From: Sterolibacterium sp.
GTDB taxonomy: Bacteria > Pseudomonadota > Gammaproteobacteria > Burkholderiales > Rhodocyclaceae
Length of the DNA: 64,000 bases
Direction: 5' to 3'
Assembly (NCBI GenBank): GCA_028713555.1
Contig: JAQTOA010000007.1
Location: 62,001-126,000, forward strand
Shown here: one piece after another, positions 35,909 through 45,553 of the stretch
How the letters are laid out: the number at the start of each line of letters is the position of its first letter
Numbering within the stretch: position 1 is the first letter of the stretch
Notes under the pieces: model-generated
Databases searched by the model: none
The model's input: only the letters and a program-made list of their open reading frames with translations
Told to the model about the DNA's origin: nothing
Made by a program: the position numbers and the translations under genes

Positions 35909-37849
35909 ATGACCGCGAATGCCACGGCCGAGCGCGAAACGCTCGGTTTCCAAACAGAAGTAAAACAGCTGTTGCAGCTGATGATCCACTCGCTCTACAG
36001 CAACCGCGAGATATTTTTGCGCGAGCTGATTTCCAACGCTTCCGATGCTTGTGACAAGCTTCGTTTCGAGGCCCTGCACAATGCGGCGCTGTTCGAGGGC
36101 GAATCAGAGCTGAAGATCCGCGTCGCCTACGATCCTGCGGCGCATACCCTGAGCGTCATCGACAACGGCATCGGCATGAGCCGCGATGAGGTCATCTTAA
36201 ACCTCGGCACCATCGCCAAGTCGGGCACGCGCGAATTCTTTTCGAGGCTTTCCGGCGACCAGCAGAAGGATGCCAACCTGATCGGCCAGTTTGGCGTCGG
36301 TTTCTATTCGTCCTTCATCGTTGCCGACAAGGTTACGGTGCTGACGCGCCGCGCCGGCGAGCAGCCGGACCAGGGCGTGCGCTGGGAATGCGACATGGCG
36401 GACGAAGGCAGCGGCGTGTTTACCGTCGAGATGCTCGAACGTCCCGCGCATGGCACCGAAATCATCCTGCACTTGCGCGACGATGCCTGTGAAGGTCCGG
36501 ACAGTCTGCTCTCCGGTTTCAAGCTGCGCACGCTGATCCGCAAGTATTCCGATCATATCCTCCAGCCCATCCTCATGAAGAAGGAGGAGTGGGACAAGGA
36601 CAGCAACAGCCAGAAAGTCACCGCCGAGGATGAAACCGTCAACCAGGCCAGCGCCTTGTGGACGCGCGCCAAGAGCGAGATCAGCGAAGAGGAGTATCGC
36701 GAGTTCTACAAGCACGTCGGCCACGATTACGAAGATCCGTTGGTATGGACCCATGCCCGTGTCGAGGGTCGCCAGGAATACACCCAGCTGCTCTACATCC
36801 CGATGCACGCGCCGTTCGACATGTGGGATCGCAACGTCCGCCACGGCATCAAGCTGTATGTGCGGCGCGTGTTCATCATGGACGATACCGAGCAACTGAT
36901 GCCGCACTATTTGCGCTTTGTGCGCGGCGTCGTAGACAGCAACGACCTGCCGCTGAATGTCTCGCGCGAGATCTTGCAGGAGAGCAAGGACATCGAGGCG
37001 ATTCGCGCCGGCTGTACCAAGAAGGTGCTCGGCCTGCTTGAGGATCTGGCCGGAAATGACAAAGACAAATACGGTAAGTTCTGGGGCGAGTTTGGCGGTG
37101 TGCTCAAGGAGGGCATTGGCGAGGACTTTGCCAACAAGACGAAAATCGCCGCCCTTCTGCGCTTTGCTTCAACTCAGGCCGACACTGCCGAGGAGAGCGT
37201 TTCGCTGGCCGACTATGTGGCGCGCATGAAAGATGGCCAGGACAAGATTTACTTCGTTACCGCCGAAAGCTTCAACGCGGCGAAGAACAGTCCGCATCTG
37301 GAAATCTTCCGCAAGAAAGGCATCGAGGTGCTGTTGCTGTCCGAGCGCGTGGATGAGTGGGTGATCGGCAATCTTCACGAGTTCGAAGGTAAGCAACTGG
37401 CTTCGGTGGCCAAGGGCGGGCTCGATCTGGGCAAGCTGGAAGATGCCGAAGAGAAACAGGCGCAGGAAAAGGAAGCCGGCGAGTTCAAGGAACTGACCGA
37501 GAAAATTGCCAAATCGCTCGGCGAGCGCGTCAAGGAAGTGCGTGTCACCCATCGCCTTACCGATAGCCCGGCCTGCCTGGTCGCTGACGAACACGACATC
37601 GGCGGCAATCTGGCGCGCATGCTCAAGGCTGCCGGCCAACAAGCCCCGCAATCCAAGCCCATCCTCGAGATCAACCCGAAGCATCCGGTGGTGTTGCGCA
37701 TCAAGCTCAAGGAAGAAAGATTCGACGATTGGGCGGCAGTGCTGTTCGACCAGGCGATGCTCGCCGAGGGCGGCCAACTTGATGATCCTGCGGGTTTTGT
37801 GCGGCGGATTAATCAGTTGATGTTGGAGATGGGCGGCGAGTTCGCCTGA
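35909..37849 (+). CDS. htpG: Molecular chaperone HtpG (Hsp90)
   Basis: 646 residues, full-length Hsp90 family. The N-terminal ATPase domain has [27 protein letters not shown] and [11 protein letters not shown]. The middle domain has the catalytic-loop arginine region [12 protein letters not shown], and the C-terminal dimerisation domain ends EMGGEFA. It is a cytosolic chaperone for client folding under stress. AGGAG lies about 8 nt before the ATG. Its last 37 nt overlap the 3' end of the convergent cysteine-repeat gene. Confidence 0.98.
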   Translation: MTANATAERETLGFQTEVKQLLQLMIHSLYSNREIFLRELISNASDACDKLRFEALHNAALFEGESELKIRVAYDPAAHTLSVIDNGIGMSRDEVILNLGTIAKSGTREFFSRLSGDQQKDANLIGQFGVGFYSSFIVADKVTVLTRRAGEQPDQGVRWECDMADEGSGVFTVEMLERPAHGTEIILHLRDDACEGPDSLLSGFKLRTLIRKYSDHILQPILMKKEEWDKDSNSQKVTAEDETVNQASALWTRAKSEISEEEYREFYKHVGHDYEDPLVWTHARVEGRQEYTQLLYIPMHAPFDMWDRNVRHGIKLYVRRVFIMDDTEQLMPHYLRFVRGVVDSNDLPLNVSREILQESKDIEAIRAGCTKKVLGLLEDLAGNDKDKYGKFWGEFGGVLKEGIGEDFANKTKIAALLRFASTQADTAEESVSLADYVARMKDGQDKIYFVTAESFNAAKNSPHLEIFRKKGIEVLLLSERVDEWVIGNLHEFEGKQLASVAKGGLDLGKLEDAEEKQAQEKEAGEFKELTEKIAKSLGERVKEVRVTHRLTDSPACLVADEHDIGGNLARMLKAAGQQAPQSKPILEINPKHPVVLRIKLKEERFDDWAAVLFDQAMLAEGGQLDDPAGFVRRINQLMLEMGGEFA

Positions 37850-38229
37850 CGAAGGCATTTGCGCAGTTCTTTGTCTGGCTTGCCTTGGCAGGCCAGACGC
37901 GCCTGTTGGCGAGCCTGGCAGCGGCGCGGATCGGGGGCATTGCCGCAATCAGGCGCCGGCATCATTTTTTGCAGGCAATGGCGCTTGGCAACCCCTTTCT
38001 TGACTTGGCAAATCTCACGCGCCCGTCGTATCGCCAGACACCGGCTGGCGTCGCGGGCCTGGCCGCAATCCGCGCTGGCCAGCGCCGACCGGCCGGTAGC
38101 GAAGACCGTGCCGTTCAGCAGGATCGATCCGGATTCTGCGGCCGTCGGTAGCGACAGCAAGGTGGTGCTCAAGGCGACCACCAGCCACCCGGGGAAATGC
38201 CGCAACGGGCTGTTTGTCATGACAAGCAT
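37813..38229 (-). CDS. Secreted four-cysteine tandem-repeat protein
   Basis: 138 residues with a signal peptide (hydrophobic to TAAES, about residue 32); the second Met at residue 4 may be the start. The mature part has two repeats of about 34 residues of the form DCGxAxDxxRCxAxxxAxxxCxxKxxxxxxxCL, starting at about residues 54 and 93. Each has four cysteines, suggesting two disulfides per repeat or metal binding. It resembles small uncharacterised secreted proteins of betaproteobacteria; function unknown. The gene overlaps the 3' end of htpG on the opposite strand by 37 nt. Confidence 0.8.
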   Translation of the reverse strand: MLVMTNSPLRHFPGWLVVALSTTLLSLPTAAESGSILLNGTVFATGRSALASADCGQARDASRCLAIRRAREICQVKKGVAKRHCLQKMMPAPDCGNAPDPRRCQARQQARLACQGKPDKELRKCLRQANSPPISNIN

Positions 38230-38385
38230 CTGGCTATCCTTACAGGCTATCCTTACCGTTTTCAGCGATGTATCATTAGCCCCATGAGCATGGTTGCTAT
38301 TTGCCGGCAGTACCCATTTTTCTGCTTTCCACTTGCCTCAGCACAAGCGCCAAATTCTTCTTCCCTTCAAGCATAGGTGATCGCC

Positions 38386-40011
38386 GTGAAGACCAATTTA
38401 CCCGTAACCCAGAACGAATATCCCTTTCCCAAAGGTAAATACATCGTTTCCAAGACCGATCTTAAGGGAATCATCACTTACGGTAACGATACGTTTTTCG
38501 AGGTCAGCGGATTTTCTCCCGAGGAACTGCTTGGCAAAAATCATAACATCGTCCGCCACCCCGACATGCCGCCATCGGCCTTTGCCTGGCTCTGGAATAC
38601 CATCAAGGACGGTCGTCCGTGGACGGGCATAGTCAAGAATCGTCGCAAAAATGGCGATCATTACTGGGTCAATACGCTGGTCGTTCCGGTCCGCAAGGAC
38701 AATCAAACCATCGGTTATATGTCGGTACGCTCCGAGCCGACGCGCGAACAGATTACCGCCGCGGAGTCCTTGTATAAATCGCTTAATGCTAGTGGCGCAA
38801 GTATTCCCGAGCCTCCCGCTTGGCAAAGAGTCTCGCTGCGCAGCAAACTTGTCGGCCTGGCAGTGGTCATGATTGTGCTGCAATGCCTGGGTGGGATGCT
38901 AGGACTGTTTCATGAATCGTTTGGCTTGTCCGCGGGAGTGGTCAGCGGCCTGTTGCAGGCTTTGGGGGCGCTCAGCATCGCCGTCGGCGTGACGCTGGTA
39001 TTGATGCAGAACAAGACCTTGGGCATTCTCAACCAAATCACCCAGCGCCTCGACCATATCAGCCAGGGCGATCTTACCGATGAAATCCCGATCCATGGCC
39101 TGGACGAATTGGGCAAACTCAATGACGGACTGCTGGCCATGCAGACCCATCTCAAGGTGATGATGGCCGAGATCGCTGGCATGGCCGGAACGGTCGGCGA
39201 GAATGCCAAGGAACTGAGCCATGAGATGGATGGGGTGTATCAGCAGTCTGAGGAGCAAACGAATGCCGTGATGACAATTGCCAGCACCATGGAGGAGGTC
39301 AGTGCCTCGGTGCGACAAGTCGCCGATTCGGCCCAGGCCGCCGCCGATGCTGTCACCGAATCGAGTGTTGGCTTGCGGCAAGTCACGGCGCAAATGCAGG
39401 AAAGCCGCGCGGCATCCCAAGCCGTGGTGACCACGGTGTCCGAGGCGAGCCAGACCATGCTCAACCTGTTTCAGTCGATCCAACAGATCGGCACAATTAC
39501 CCAGGGGATTCATGAAATCGCCGAACAAACCAACCTGCTGGCGCTCAATGCGGCAATTGAGGCGGCGCGCGCGGGCGAGATGGGGCGGGGTTTTGCCGTG
39601 GTTGCCGATGAAGTTCGCAAGCTGGCCGAAAGGTCACGCGTCCAGACCGATGAAATTGGCAAGACCGTACAAGCCATTCAGATGGCAACCCAGATTGCGG
39701 TCGGTAGCATGGATGCGGCCGGCGAACAGGTGAAGAAGACCGATGTTCAAATGGATCGTACCGAGGACGGATTGCTCAAGTCGGCGGAACGCGGGGAGCG
39801 TATCAGCGACATGGCGCGGCATATCGCCAGCGCATCGGGCGAGCAATCACTGGCGAGTGAGGAAGTGACGCACAATACCAGCAAGATCGCCAGCGCCATC
39901 GAATCCAGCCTGGCCATACTGGCCGAGGCGCGAAGCAGCGCGGGCAAGCTGGATGCCACCTCGATTCGACTGCACGAGCTGATCGAGTATTTCAAGTATG
40001 TCAAACGGTAG
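38386..40011 (+). CDS. aer: Aer-like aerotaxis receptor (PAS-MCP)
   Basis: 541 residues from the GTG at 38386, supported by AGGTGA just upstream and by alignment with the Aer N-terminus ([13 protein letters not shown]); a GTG at 38377 is possible. The PAS domain (about 10-125) has the Aer pattern [31 protein letters not shown] and [12 protein letters not shown], expected to bind FAD. A membrane hairpin (about 150-205), HAMP and signalling domain ([19 protein letters not shown]) follow. It senses redox/oxygen through the cytoplasmic flavin. There is no C-terminal tether peptide (ends YFKYVKR). It is not in the che operon. Confidence 0.94.
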   Translation: MKTNLPVTQNEYPFPKGKYIVSKTDLKGIITYGNDTFFEVSGFSPEELLGKNHNIVRHPDMPPSAFAWLWNTIKDGRPWTGIVKNRRKNGDHYWVNTLVVPVRKDNQTIGYMSVRSEPTREQITAAESLYKSLNASGASIPEPPAWQRVSLRSKLVGLAVVMIVLQCLGGMLGLFHESFGLSAGVVSGLLQALGALSIAVGVTLVLMQNKTLGILNQITQRLDHISQGDLTDEIPIHGLDELGKLNDGLLAMQTHLKVMMAEIAGMAGTVGENAKELSHEMDGVYQQSEEQTNAVMTIASTMEEVSASVRQVADSAQAAADAVTESSVGLRQVTAQMQESRAASQAVVTTVSEASQTMLNLFQSIQQIGTITQGIHEIAEQTNLLALNAAIEAARAGEMGRGFAVVADEVRKLAERSRVQTDEIGKTVQAIQMATQIAVGSMDAAGEQVKKTDVQMDRTEDGLLKSAERGERISDMARHIASASGEQSLASEEVTHNTSKIASAIESSLAILAEARSSAGKLDATSIRLHELIEYFKYVKR

Positions 40012-40016
40012 CCCGC

Positions 40017-41819
40017 ATGAAACCCCCCGCGCCAGATTCACCGGGCAGGGAACATCGCCTGAGCCTGGTCGAGACGATCGACGCCCTGGTTGCCGATGGC
40101 TTGGTGCCGGCCGCGACGGCTGAACAATTCAAGCAGGAACGCCGCTATTTCCGTGGCGACATTCATCCGCTGATCGCTATCGCCGACCAGAAATGGAAAT
40201 TTACCCCGGCTCCAGGCAGCGCCCCCCGCATCCTCGACATGGAGGCGCTGACCCAATGGCTGGCGCGCTGGGCGGGGCTAGCCTATTTCCACATCGACCC
40301 GCTCAAGGTGAATTTTTCGGCGGTTACCGAGCTGATGTCCAGCGCCTATGCCACGCGTTTCCGGGTGCTGCCGGTGGAGGTGAAATCGCACGAGGTCGTG
40401 GTTGCCACTTCCGAGCCTTTCGAGCGCGCCTGGGAGGAGGAACTCAAGCCGATCCTGCGCAAGAAGATCAGCCGCGTCATCAGCAATCCGGTTGACATCG
40501 CACGTTACCAAGTCGAGTTTTACAACCTGGCGAAGTCGGTCAAGAGGGCGCTGGTGTCGGGTGACGCCGGCGGCGTTTCGGGAGTATCCAACTTCGAGCA
40601 GTTGGTCGAACTGGGCAAGGGAAACCGCACGCTCGACGCCAACGACCAGCACATCGTACACATCGTCGACTGGCTCTGGCAGTACGCTTTCGAGCAGCGC
40701 GCCAGCGATATCCATATCGAGCCGCGGCGCGATCTTGGCATCGTCCGCTTTCGCATCGACGGCGTGCTGCATCAGGTGTATCAGATCCCGATGCAAGTGC
40801 TCAACGCCATGACCAGCCGTATCAAGATTCTCGGGCGCATGGATGTCGTCGAGAAACGCCGACCGCAGGACGGCCGGATCAAGACCCGCACGCCGGAGGG
40901 CCAAGAGGTCGAACTACGCCTATCCACCTTGCCGACCGCTTTCGGCGAGAAGCTGGTGATGCGAATTTTCGATCCAGAAGTGCTGGTGCGGGATACCCGC
41001 GATCTGGGCTTTTCCGACGAAGACAATGCGCGCTGGGAACAGATGACTGCCCAGGCCAACGGCATCATCTTGGTGACCGGTCCAACGGGTTCGGGCAAGA
41101 CGACAACCTTGTATACGACTTTGAAGAAGCTGGCCACGCCAGAAGTCAATGTCTGTACCATCGAGGATCCGATCGAGATGGTCGAGCCCTCTTTTAATCA
41201 GGTCCAAGTGCAGCCGGCCGTTGATATGGGCTTTGCCGAGGGCATCCGGGCGCTGATGCGGCAGGATCCGGACATCATCATGGTCGGTGAAATTCGCGAT
41301 GCCGAAACTGCCGACATGGCGATCCAGGCGGCGCTCACCGGCCATCTGGTGCTGTCTTCGTTGCACACTAATGACGCCCCATCCGCCATTACGCGTCTGC
41401 TCGATCTGGGCGTGCCGGCCTATCTGCTCAACTCCACCATCCTTGGCGTGATGGCGCAACGCCTGGTGCGCACCCTCTGTCCGCATTGCAAGAAAAGCGG
41501 CGGCTTGCGCGCCGAGGATGAGGCGCAGTGGAATCAACTGGTGGCGCCGTGGAAATCCAGCAAACCGGCGCAGTTCTACCATCCGGTGGGTTGTCTCGAA
41601 TGCCGCATGACCGGTTTCCTGGGGCGTATCGGGATTTACGAGATTCTGCTGCTTTCGCCAGAAGTTAAACAACTCATCAACAGCTCGGCCGACCTCGCGC
41701 AGATACGCGACAAGGCGACGCGCGATGGCATGAAGCCGCTGCGTATTTCGGGCGCACTGAAAATTGCCGCCGGACTGACGACCATTGATGAAGTCATCAA
41801 GATTGCACCGCCAGCCTAA
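40017..41819 (+). CDS. GspE/PulE family secretion or pilus ATPase
   Basis: 600 residues. An N-terminal MshEN/GspE-N-like region (about 15-190) is followed by the ATPase with QRASDIHIEPR, Walker A GPTGSGKTTT, Asp box IEDPIE, Walker B IIMVGEIRDAETADMAI, His box LVLSSLHTNDAPSAI, and a zinc-binding CPHCKK...CLECRM motif. It powers type II secretion or type IV pilus-like assembly as a hexamer at the inner membrane. No other pilus or secretion genes are next to it; it begins 5 nt after aer, perhaps co-transcribed. Confidence 0.93.
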   Translation: MKPPAPDSPGREHRLSLVETIDALVADGLVPAATAEQFKQERRYFRGDIHPLIAIADQKWKFTPAPGSAPRILDMEALTQWLARWAGLAYFHIDPLKVNFSAVTELMSSAYATRFRVLPVEVKSHEVVVATSEPFERAWEEELKPILRKKISRVISNPVDIARYQVEFYNLAKSVKRALVSGDAGGVSGVSNFEQLVELGKGNRTLDANDQHIVHIVDWLWQYAFEQRASDIHIEPRRDLGIVRFRIDGVLHQVYQIPMQVLNAMTSRIKILGRMDVVEKRRPQDGRIKTRTPEGQEVELRLSTLPTAFGEKLVMRIFDPEVLVRDTRDLGFSDEDNARWEQMTAQANGIILVTGPTGSGKTTTLYTTLKKLATPEVNVCTIEDPIEMVEPSFNQVQVQPAVDMGFAEGIRALMRQDPDIIMVGEIRDAETADMAIQAALTGHLVLSSLHTNDAPSAITRLLDLGVPAYLLNSTILGVMAQRLVRTLCPHCKKSGGLRAEDEAQWNQLVAPWKSSKPAQFYHPVGCLECRMTGFLGRIGIYEILLLSPEVKQLINSSADLAQIRDKATRDGMKPLRISGALKIAAGLTTIDEVIKIAPPA

Positions 41820-41851
41820 TTAGTTCGCTTCCATGAGAGCATGTCTTCTCG

Positions 41852-41857
41852 TATAAT
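41852..41857 (+). promoter_or_regulatory. -10 box of the tRNA-Asp promoter
   Basis: A perfect TATAAT lies 58 nt before the mature tRNA. The -35 at the right distance (ttccat) is poor. Confidence 0.5.
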
Positions 41858-41914
41858 GCAGGCGTTCCAGCAGATATGGTCGCGAAGCAGTATCGATTTA
41901 CGCTACAAGAATTT

Positions 41915-41991
41915 GGAGTGGTAGTTCAGTTGGTTAGAATACCGGCCTGTCACGCCGGGGGTCGCGGGTTCGAGTCCCGTCCACTCCGCCA
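41915..41991 (+). tRNA. tRNA-Asp (anticodon GTC)
   Basis: A 77-nt cloverleaf: acceptor ggagtgg pairs with ccactcc, discriminator G, encoded CCA. The D arm is gtagttcagttggttagaat, the anticodon arm ccggc-ctGTCac-gccgg, and the T arm has ggTTCGAGTcc. The GTC anticodon gives Asp. Confidence 0.97.
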
Positions 41992-41997
41992 GATGAA

Positions 41998-42030
41998 AAG
42001 GCGAACCGTGAGGCTTGGTTCGCCTTTTTT
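41998..42030 (+). terminator. Intrinsic terminator after tRNA-Asp
   Basis: The stem aaggcgaacc / ggttcgcctt with a 9-nt loop is followed by a T run. It ends the tRNA-Asp transcript 6 nt after the CCA. Confidence 0.88.
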
Positions 42031-42064
42031 GTATTCAACCCAGTCATCGTTACGGTAGATCAGC

Positions 42065-43972
42065 ATGTTCGATTACATCCGCAACAACCGCACGATAGTT
42101 CAGATTTTCCTTGGCCTGATTACACTGCCGTTCGCTTTCTGGGGCGTCGAATCCTATGTCCGCAACTCGGGCGCTGGCATCGATGTAGCCAGCGTCGGCG
42201 GTAGCAGGATTACCCCGCAGGAATTGCAGCAGGCATTGCGCGAGCAGCAGGATCGCATGCGTCAGCAACTCGGACGGGATATTCCCGCTGCAATGCTCGA
42301 CACTCCCGAGGTTCGCCGGGCGGTCCTGGATACCCTGGTGAACCAGCGCGTGCTGGCGCTGCATGCCGCAAAGTCGCGGATGTTGGTCACCGATGCGCAA
42401 CTCGGGGAGATCATTCAGACTGAGCCAGGCTTTCAGGAAGACGGCAAGTTTTCGCGGCAGCGTTATGACGCTTACGTGGCATCCCAGAACTTGAGCCAAG
42501 GTGAATTCGAACAACGCTTGCGCCAGGATATTTCGCTCCAGCGGAGCATCTTCGCGGTACGCGAGGGGGCCGTCGCGGCGCGCCTTGCCAGCGATCACTG
42601 GATCGCTGCGCTGCAGGAAGGGCGCGAGGTAAGTGAACTGCTGCTCAAGCCTGAGCAATTCGCCGCGCAAGTTAAGCCAACCCCCGAGGCGGTGAAGGCT
42701 TATTACGAAGCCAATCGCAAGGTTTTTGAAACGCCGGAACTGCTGCGCGCCGAGTACCTGACCTTGAGCCAGGATGCGTTGCTGGCTCAGGTTTCCGTCA
42801 CTGACGAGGAGATCAACAGCTGGTATCAGAGTCAGGCCGAGCGTTACAAGCAGCGAGAGGAACGCCGCGCCAGCCACATCCTGCTGTCCGCTGGCAAGGG
42901 TGCTCCGGACGCCGAGGTCAAGACGGCAAAAGCCAAGGTCGAGGATATTCTGCAGCTGCTGAAGAAATCTCCCAACGATTTCGCCAAGTTGGCCAAGCAG
43001 TATTCCCAGGATCCGGGTTCCGCAGAAAAAGGTGGGGACCTCGGCTGGTTTGGTCGCGGCGCGATGGTCAAACCTTTCGAGGATGCGGCCTTTTCGCTCA
43101 AGGAGAATGAAATCAGCGGTATTGTCCGATCCGATTTCGGTTTCCACATCATCAAGCTCTCTGCAATCAAGGCGGAGCGGGCCAAACCCTTCCAGGAAGC
43201 GCGCAGTGAAATTGCCAATGAACTGAAGCGACAGGCTGCGGCGAGAAAATATGCCGAAGTTGCCGAAGCATTCAGCAACACCGTCTACGAACAATCCGAC
43301 AGCCTCAAGCCGGCTGCCGACAAGTTCAAGCTGACTCTGCAGCAGGGACCTTGGATCGCCAAGGATAGCCCGGCTCCCGGGCTGTTTGGCAATGCCAAGT
43401 TGAACTCGGCGTTGTTTGCCGACGATGCCGTAAAAAACAAACGCAATACCGAAGCGATCGAAGTGACCCCAAAAACTTTGATCGCGGCTCGGGTACTGGA
43501 ACACAAACCCGCCGCTCTGCAAGCACTGGAGGTTGTCAGGGCGGATATCGAGAAACGCCTGGTGCGCGAGGAAGCACTGAAACTGGCGCAGAAATCTGGC
43601 GAGGCCACCCTGGACAGACTGGTCAAGGGGGAGCAGATCGATCTTGCCTGGGGAACTGCCCATAGTATTTCGCGGGTAAGCGCTCCCGGTTTCACGTCGG
43701 AAGCTGTGCGCGCAATATTCTCCGGCAATGTCGCCAAGTTGCCGGCGTACACCGGTGTGGCGCTGCCTAATGGCGGCTATGCCCTCTATCGAATCGGTCA
43801 GGTCAAACCATTTGTGGCGGGGATTGAGGACAATCCCCGCAGCAAATCGCTGCGCGAGCAATATGCACGTATCGTCGCCGACGAGGATTTCTCCGCCTGG
43901 CTGGCAGGAGTGCGTGCACGTTATACGGTTGATATCAACAAAGCGGCCTTGGAGAGCAAGGAGCGCCAGTAG
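42065..43972 (+). CDS. ppiD: Periplasmic folding chaperone PpiD
   Basis: 635 residues. A single N-terminal membrane anchor (about 10-30, [20 protein letters not shown]) precedes the SurA_N-like chaperone region (about 35-240) and a parvulin-type PPIase domain (about 268-362: [48 protein letters not shown]). A second chaperone region completes it. PpiD assists outer-membrane and periplasmic proteins as they leave the Sec translocon. Length and order are normal for the family. Confidence 0.95.
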   Translation: MFDYIRNNRTIVQIFLGLITLPFAFWGVESYVRNSGAGIDVASVGGSRITPQELQQALREQQDRMRQQLGRDIPAAMLDTPEVRRAVLDTLVNQRVLALHAAKSRMLVTDAQLGEIIQTEPGFQEDGKFSRQRYDAYVASQNLSQGEFEQRLRQDISLQRSIFAVREGAVAARLASDHWIAALQEGREVSELLLKPEQFAAQVKPTPEAVKAYYEANRKVFETPELLRAEYLTLSQDALLAQVSVTDEEINSWYQSQAERYKQREERRASHILLSAGKGAPDAEVKTAKAKVEDILQLLKKSPNDFAKLAKQYSQDPGSAEKGGDLGWFGRGAMVKPFEDAAFSLKENEISGIVRSDFGFHIIKLSAIKAERAKPFQEARSEIANELKRQAAARKYAEVAEAFSNTVYEQSDSLKPAADKFKLTLQQGPWIAKDSPAPGLFGNAKLNSALFADDAVKNKRNTEAIEVTPKTLIAARVLEHKPAALQALEVVRADIEKRLVREEALKLAQKSGEATLDRLVKGEQIDLAWGTAHSISRVSAPGFTSEAVRAIFSGNVAKLPAYTGVALPNGGYALYRIGQVKPFVAGIEDNPRSKSLREQYARIVADEDFSAWLAGVRARYTVDINKAALESKERQ

Positions 43973-44018
43973 CGGTAATTGAAGAGACCTGGTGGCACTG
44001 AACTGCAAAGGACGATTC

Positions 44019-44354
44019 ATGACACATCGCGCACTGCTACTCCTAATCTCCATCAGTTGCCTGCCTTTACCCGCCCTTGCCGCCGATAGCGTGGTGCGCG
44101 GCGCGACCTCTTGCGGCGAATGGGTGGCCCAGCGCAAGAAGTCCGACAACCTGGCTTTGAGCAATGCCTCCTGGCTGGTCGGCTTTCTCTCCGGCTTGAG
44201 CGTCGGCAGTGGCCGGAATTTTCTCGGCAGCCAAGACAACGCCAGTATTTTCACTTGGATGGACAAGTACTGCGGCGAGCATCCGCTCAGGGATACGGCT
44301 AGCGGTGCCAAGGACTTGATGAACGAGTTGCAGCAGAAGAGAACCGGCAAATGA
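44019..44354 (+). CDS. Small secreted protein (first of two tandem paralogues)
   Basis: 111 residues from the ATG at 44019, preceded by AAAGGA; an upstream GTG extension is unlikely. A signal peptide (about 1-22, ending ALAADS) leads to a short mature domain with SCGEWVAQR, SWLVGFLSGLSVGSG and DNASIFTWMDKYCGEHPL. Two cysteines may form a disulfide. The GFLSG and CxxHP pattern resembles small periplasmic proteins of the Rap1a/Tai type, but weakly, and I do not assign it. Its stop overlaps the start of its paralogue (ATGA). Confidence 0.82.
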   Translation: MTHRALLLLISISCLPLPALAADSVVRGATSCGEWVAQRKKSDNLALSNASWLVGFLSGLSVGSGRNFLGSQDNASIFTWMDKYCGEHPLRDTASGAKDLMNELQQKRTGK

Positions 44355-44704
44355 GGTGGCGCGCGTTTCTTCTCGCCGCCTGTGGTCTGTGTTTTCCCGC
44401 CGCCTTGGCGGCTGCCGAAGCCCGTGGCTCACGCAGCTGCCACAAATGGGCAGAGGAGAGGAATCTCGCCGAGGGATTCAAGGAGATGAACAAGGTTCCG
44501 GTGCTCATCAGCAAGAGCTGGTTTCTCGGTTACCTGGCCGGGCGCCAAGCCAAGGCCAGGCAGGATTTTCTCGGCGCCACCGACAACGAGTCGATTTATC
44601 TTTGGCTCGATAAATACTGCCGTGAACATCCACAGGAAAATTTGGCCAGTGCTGGCGAAGCATTGGAACATGAATTGATACCCGGGAAGGGCTCAGCCCA
44701 CTAG
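44351..44704 (+). CDS. Small secreted protein (second tandem paralogue)
   Basis: 117 residues, ATGA-coupled to the preceding gene. It has a signal peptide (about 1-21) and then the same pattern as its neighbour: SCHKWAEER, SWFLGYLAGRQAKARQDFLG, DNESIYLWLDKYCREHP. The two cysteines are in the same places. About 40% identity over the mature part by eye indicates an old duplication. Function is unknown; periplasmic location is inferred from the signal peptide. Confidence 0.82.
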   Translation: MRWRAFLLAACGLCFPAALAAAEARGSRSCHKWAEERNLAEGFKEMNKVPVLISKSWFLGYLAGRQAKARQDFLGATDNESIYLWLDKYCREHPQENLASAGEALEHELIPGKGSAH

Positions 44705-44713
44705 GGTGGCTAG

Positions 44714-45553
44714 CTAAGCCTGATACAAGCGCCGACGTTCTTCTTCCTGCAGTGCCAGTTTGACCTCTTCCAGCACTGCGTCGACATCGGCGAGGCGATG
44801 CTCGATTTTGATGCGGCCGGTCAGTTTGCTTTCTGGGCTCAACCGACCGGCCTGGTATAGCCGCCAGATTTCCTTGCCGTATTCGCTGGCGCCCAACTCG
44901 GGAACAAAGCGGCTGAAATAGCTTGCCAGATTGGCGACGTCGCGTTCCAGCATCTGTCCGGCGTTGCTGTTGCCGGCCGCATCGACAGCTTGCGGCAAGT
45001 CGATGATCACCGGACCGTCACTGCTGACCAGAATGTTGTATTCGGACAGGTCGCCGTGGATGACTCCGGCGCACAGCATGCGGACCACCTGATTGAGCAG
45101 CTCGGCATGAAATTCCAGCGCCTGCTCCTTCGACAGTTCGATATCGTTCAGTCGGGGCGCTGGATGGCCATCGGCATCGATCACCAGATCCATCAGCAGC
45201 ACGCCCTCGTGGCAAAGGTAAGGTTGCGGGACGCGTACGCCGGCGGCGGCCAATCGATACAGAGCATCGACCTCGGCGCTTTGCCAGGCTTCTTCCTGCT
45301 TCTGGCGGCCGTAGCGCGTACCTTTCTGCATGGCCCGAGCCTGCCGGCTGTTCTTGACTTTGCGGCCCTCCTGATAGGTGGCATTATTGCGGAAGCTACG
45401 TCGGTCGGCGTCCTTGTAAACCTTGGCACAGCGAATCTCCTCACCGCAACGGACGATATATACCGTCGCCTCCTTGCCGCTCATCAACTGGCGAATCACC
45501 TCGTCTACCAGTCCTTCGGCAACCAGTGCCTGGAGTCTCTTTGGGGTTTTCAT
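44714..45553 (-). CDS. RIO-type serine protein kinase
   Basis: 279 residues. The RIO kinase domain shows SGKEATVYIVRC with the ATP lysine in CAKVYKDA, the hinge LLMDLVIDADG, the catalytic loop VIHGDLSEYNILV and the metal loop IIDLPQAVDA. These match RIO1-like bacterial kinases. Eukaryotic and archaeal RIO proteins act in ribosome maturation; bacterial substrates are mostly unknown. It overlaps the upstream RNA helicase DbpA gene by 4 nt (ATGA), and DbpA works on 50S assembly, so a ribosome-related role is a reasonable inference. Confidence 0.92.
   Translation of the reverse strand: MKTPKRLQALVAEGLVDEVIRQLMSGKEATVYIVRCGEEIRCAKVYKDADRRSFRNNATYQEGRKVKNSRQARAMQKGTRYGRQKQEEAWQSAEVDALYRLAAAGVRVPQPYLCHEGVLLMDLVIDADGHPAPRLNDIELSKEQALEFHAELLNQVVRMLCAGVIHGDLSEYNILVSSDGPVIIDLPQAVDAAGNSNAGQMLERDVANLASYFSRFVPELGASEYGKEIWRLYQAGRLSPESKLTGRIKIEHRLADVDAVLEEVKLALQEEERRRLYQA

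Noticed and set aside
42050-44350. 766-codon open frame antisense to ppiD and the first small secreted gene
   Set aside because: It is the mirror of high-GC coding sequence in ppiD; the product has no recognisable domain and ppiD is unambiguous on the other strand.
43992-44354. Longer start (GTG at 43992) for the first small secreted protein
   Set aside because: It would place nine extra residues before a normal signal peptide; the ATG at 44019 has a better ribosome binding site.
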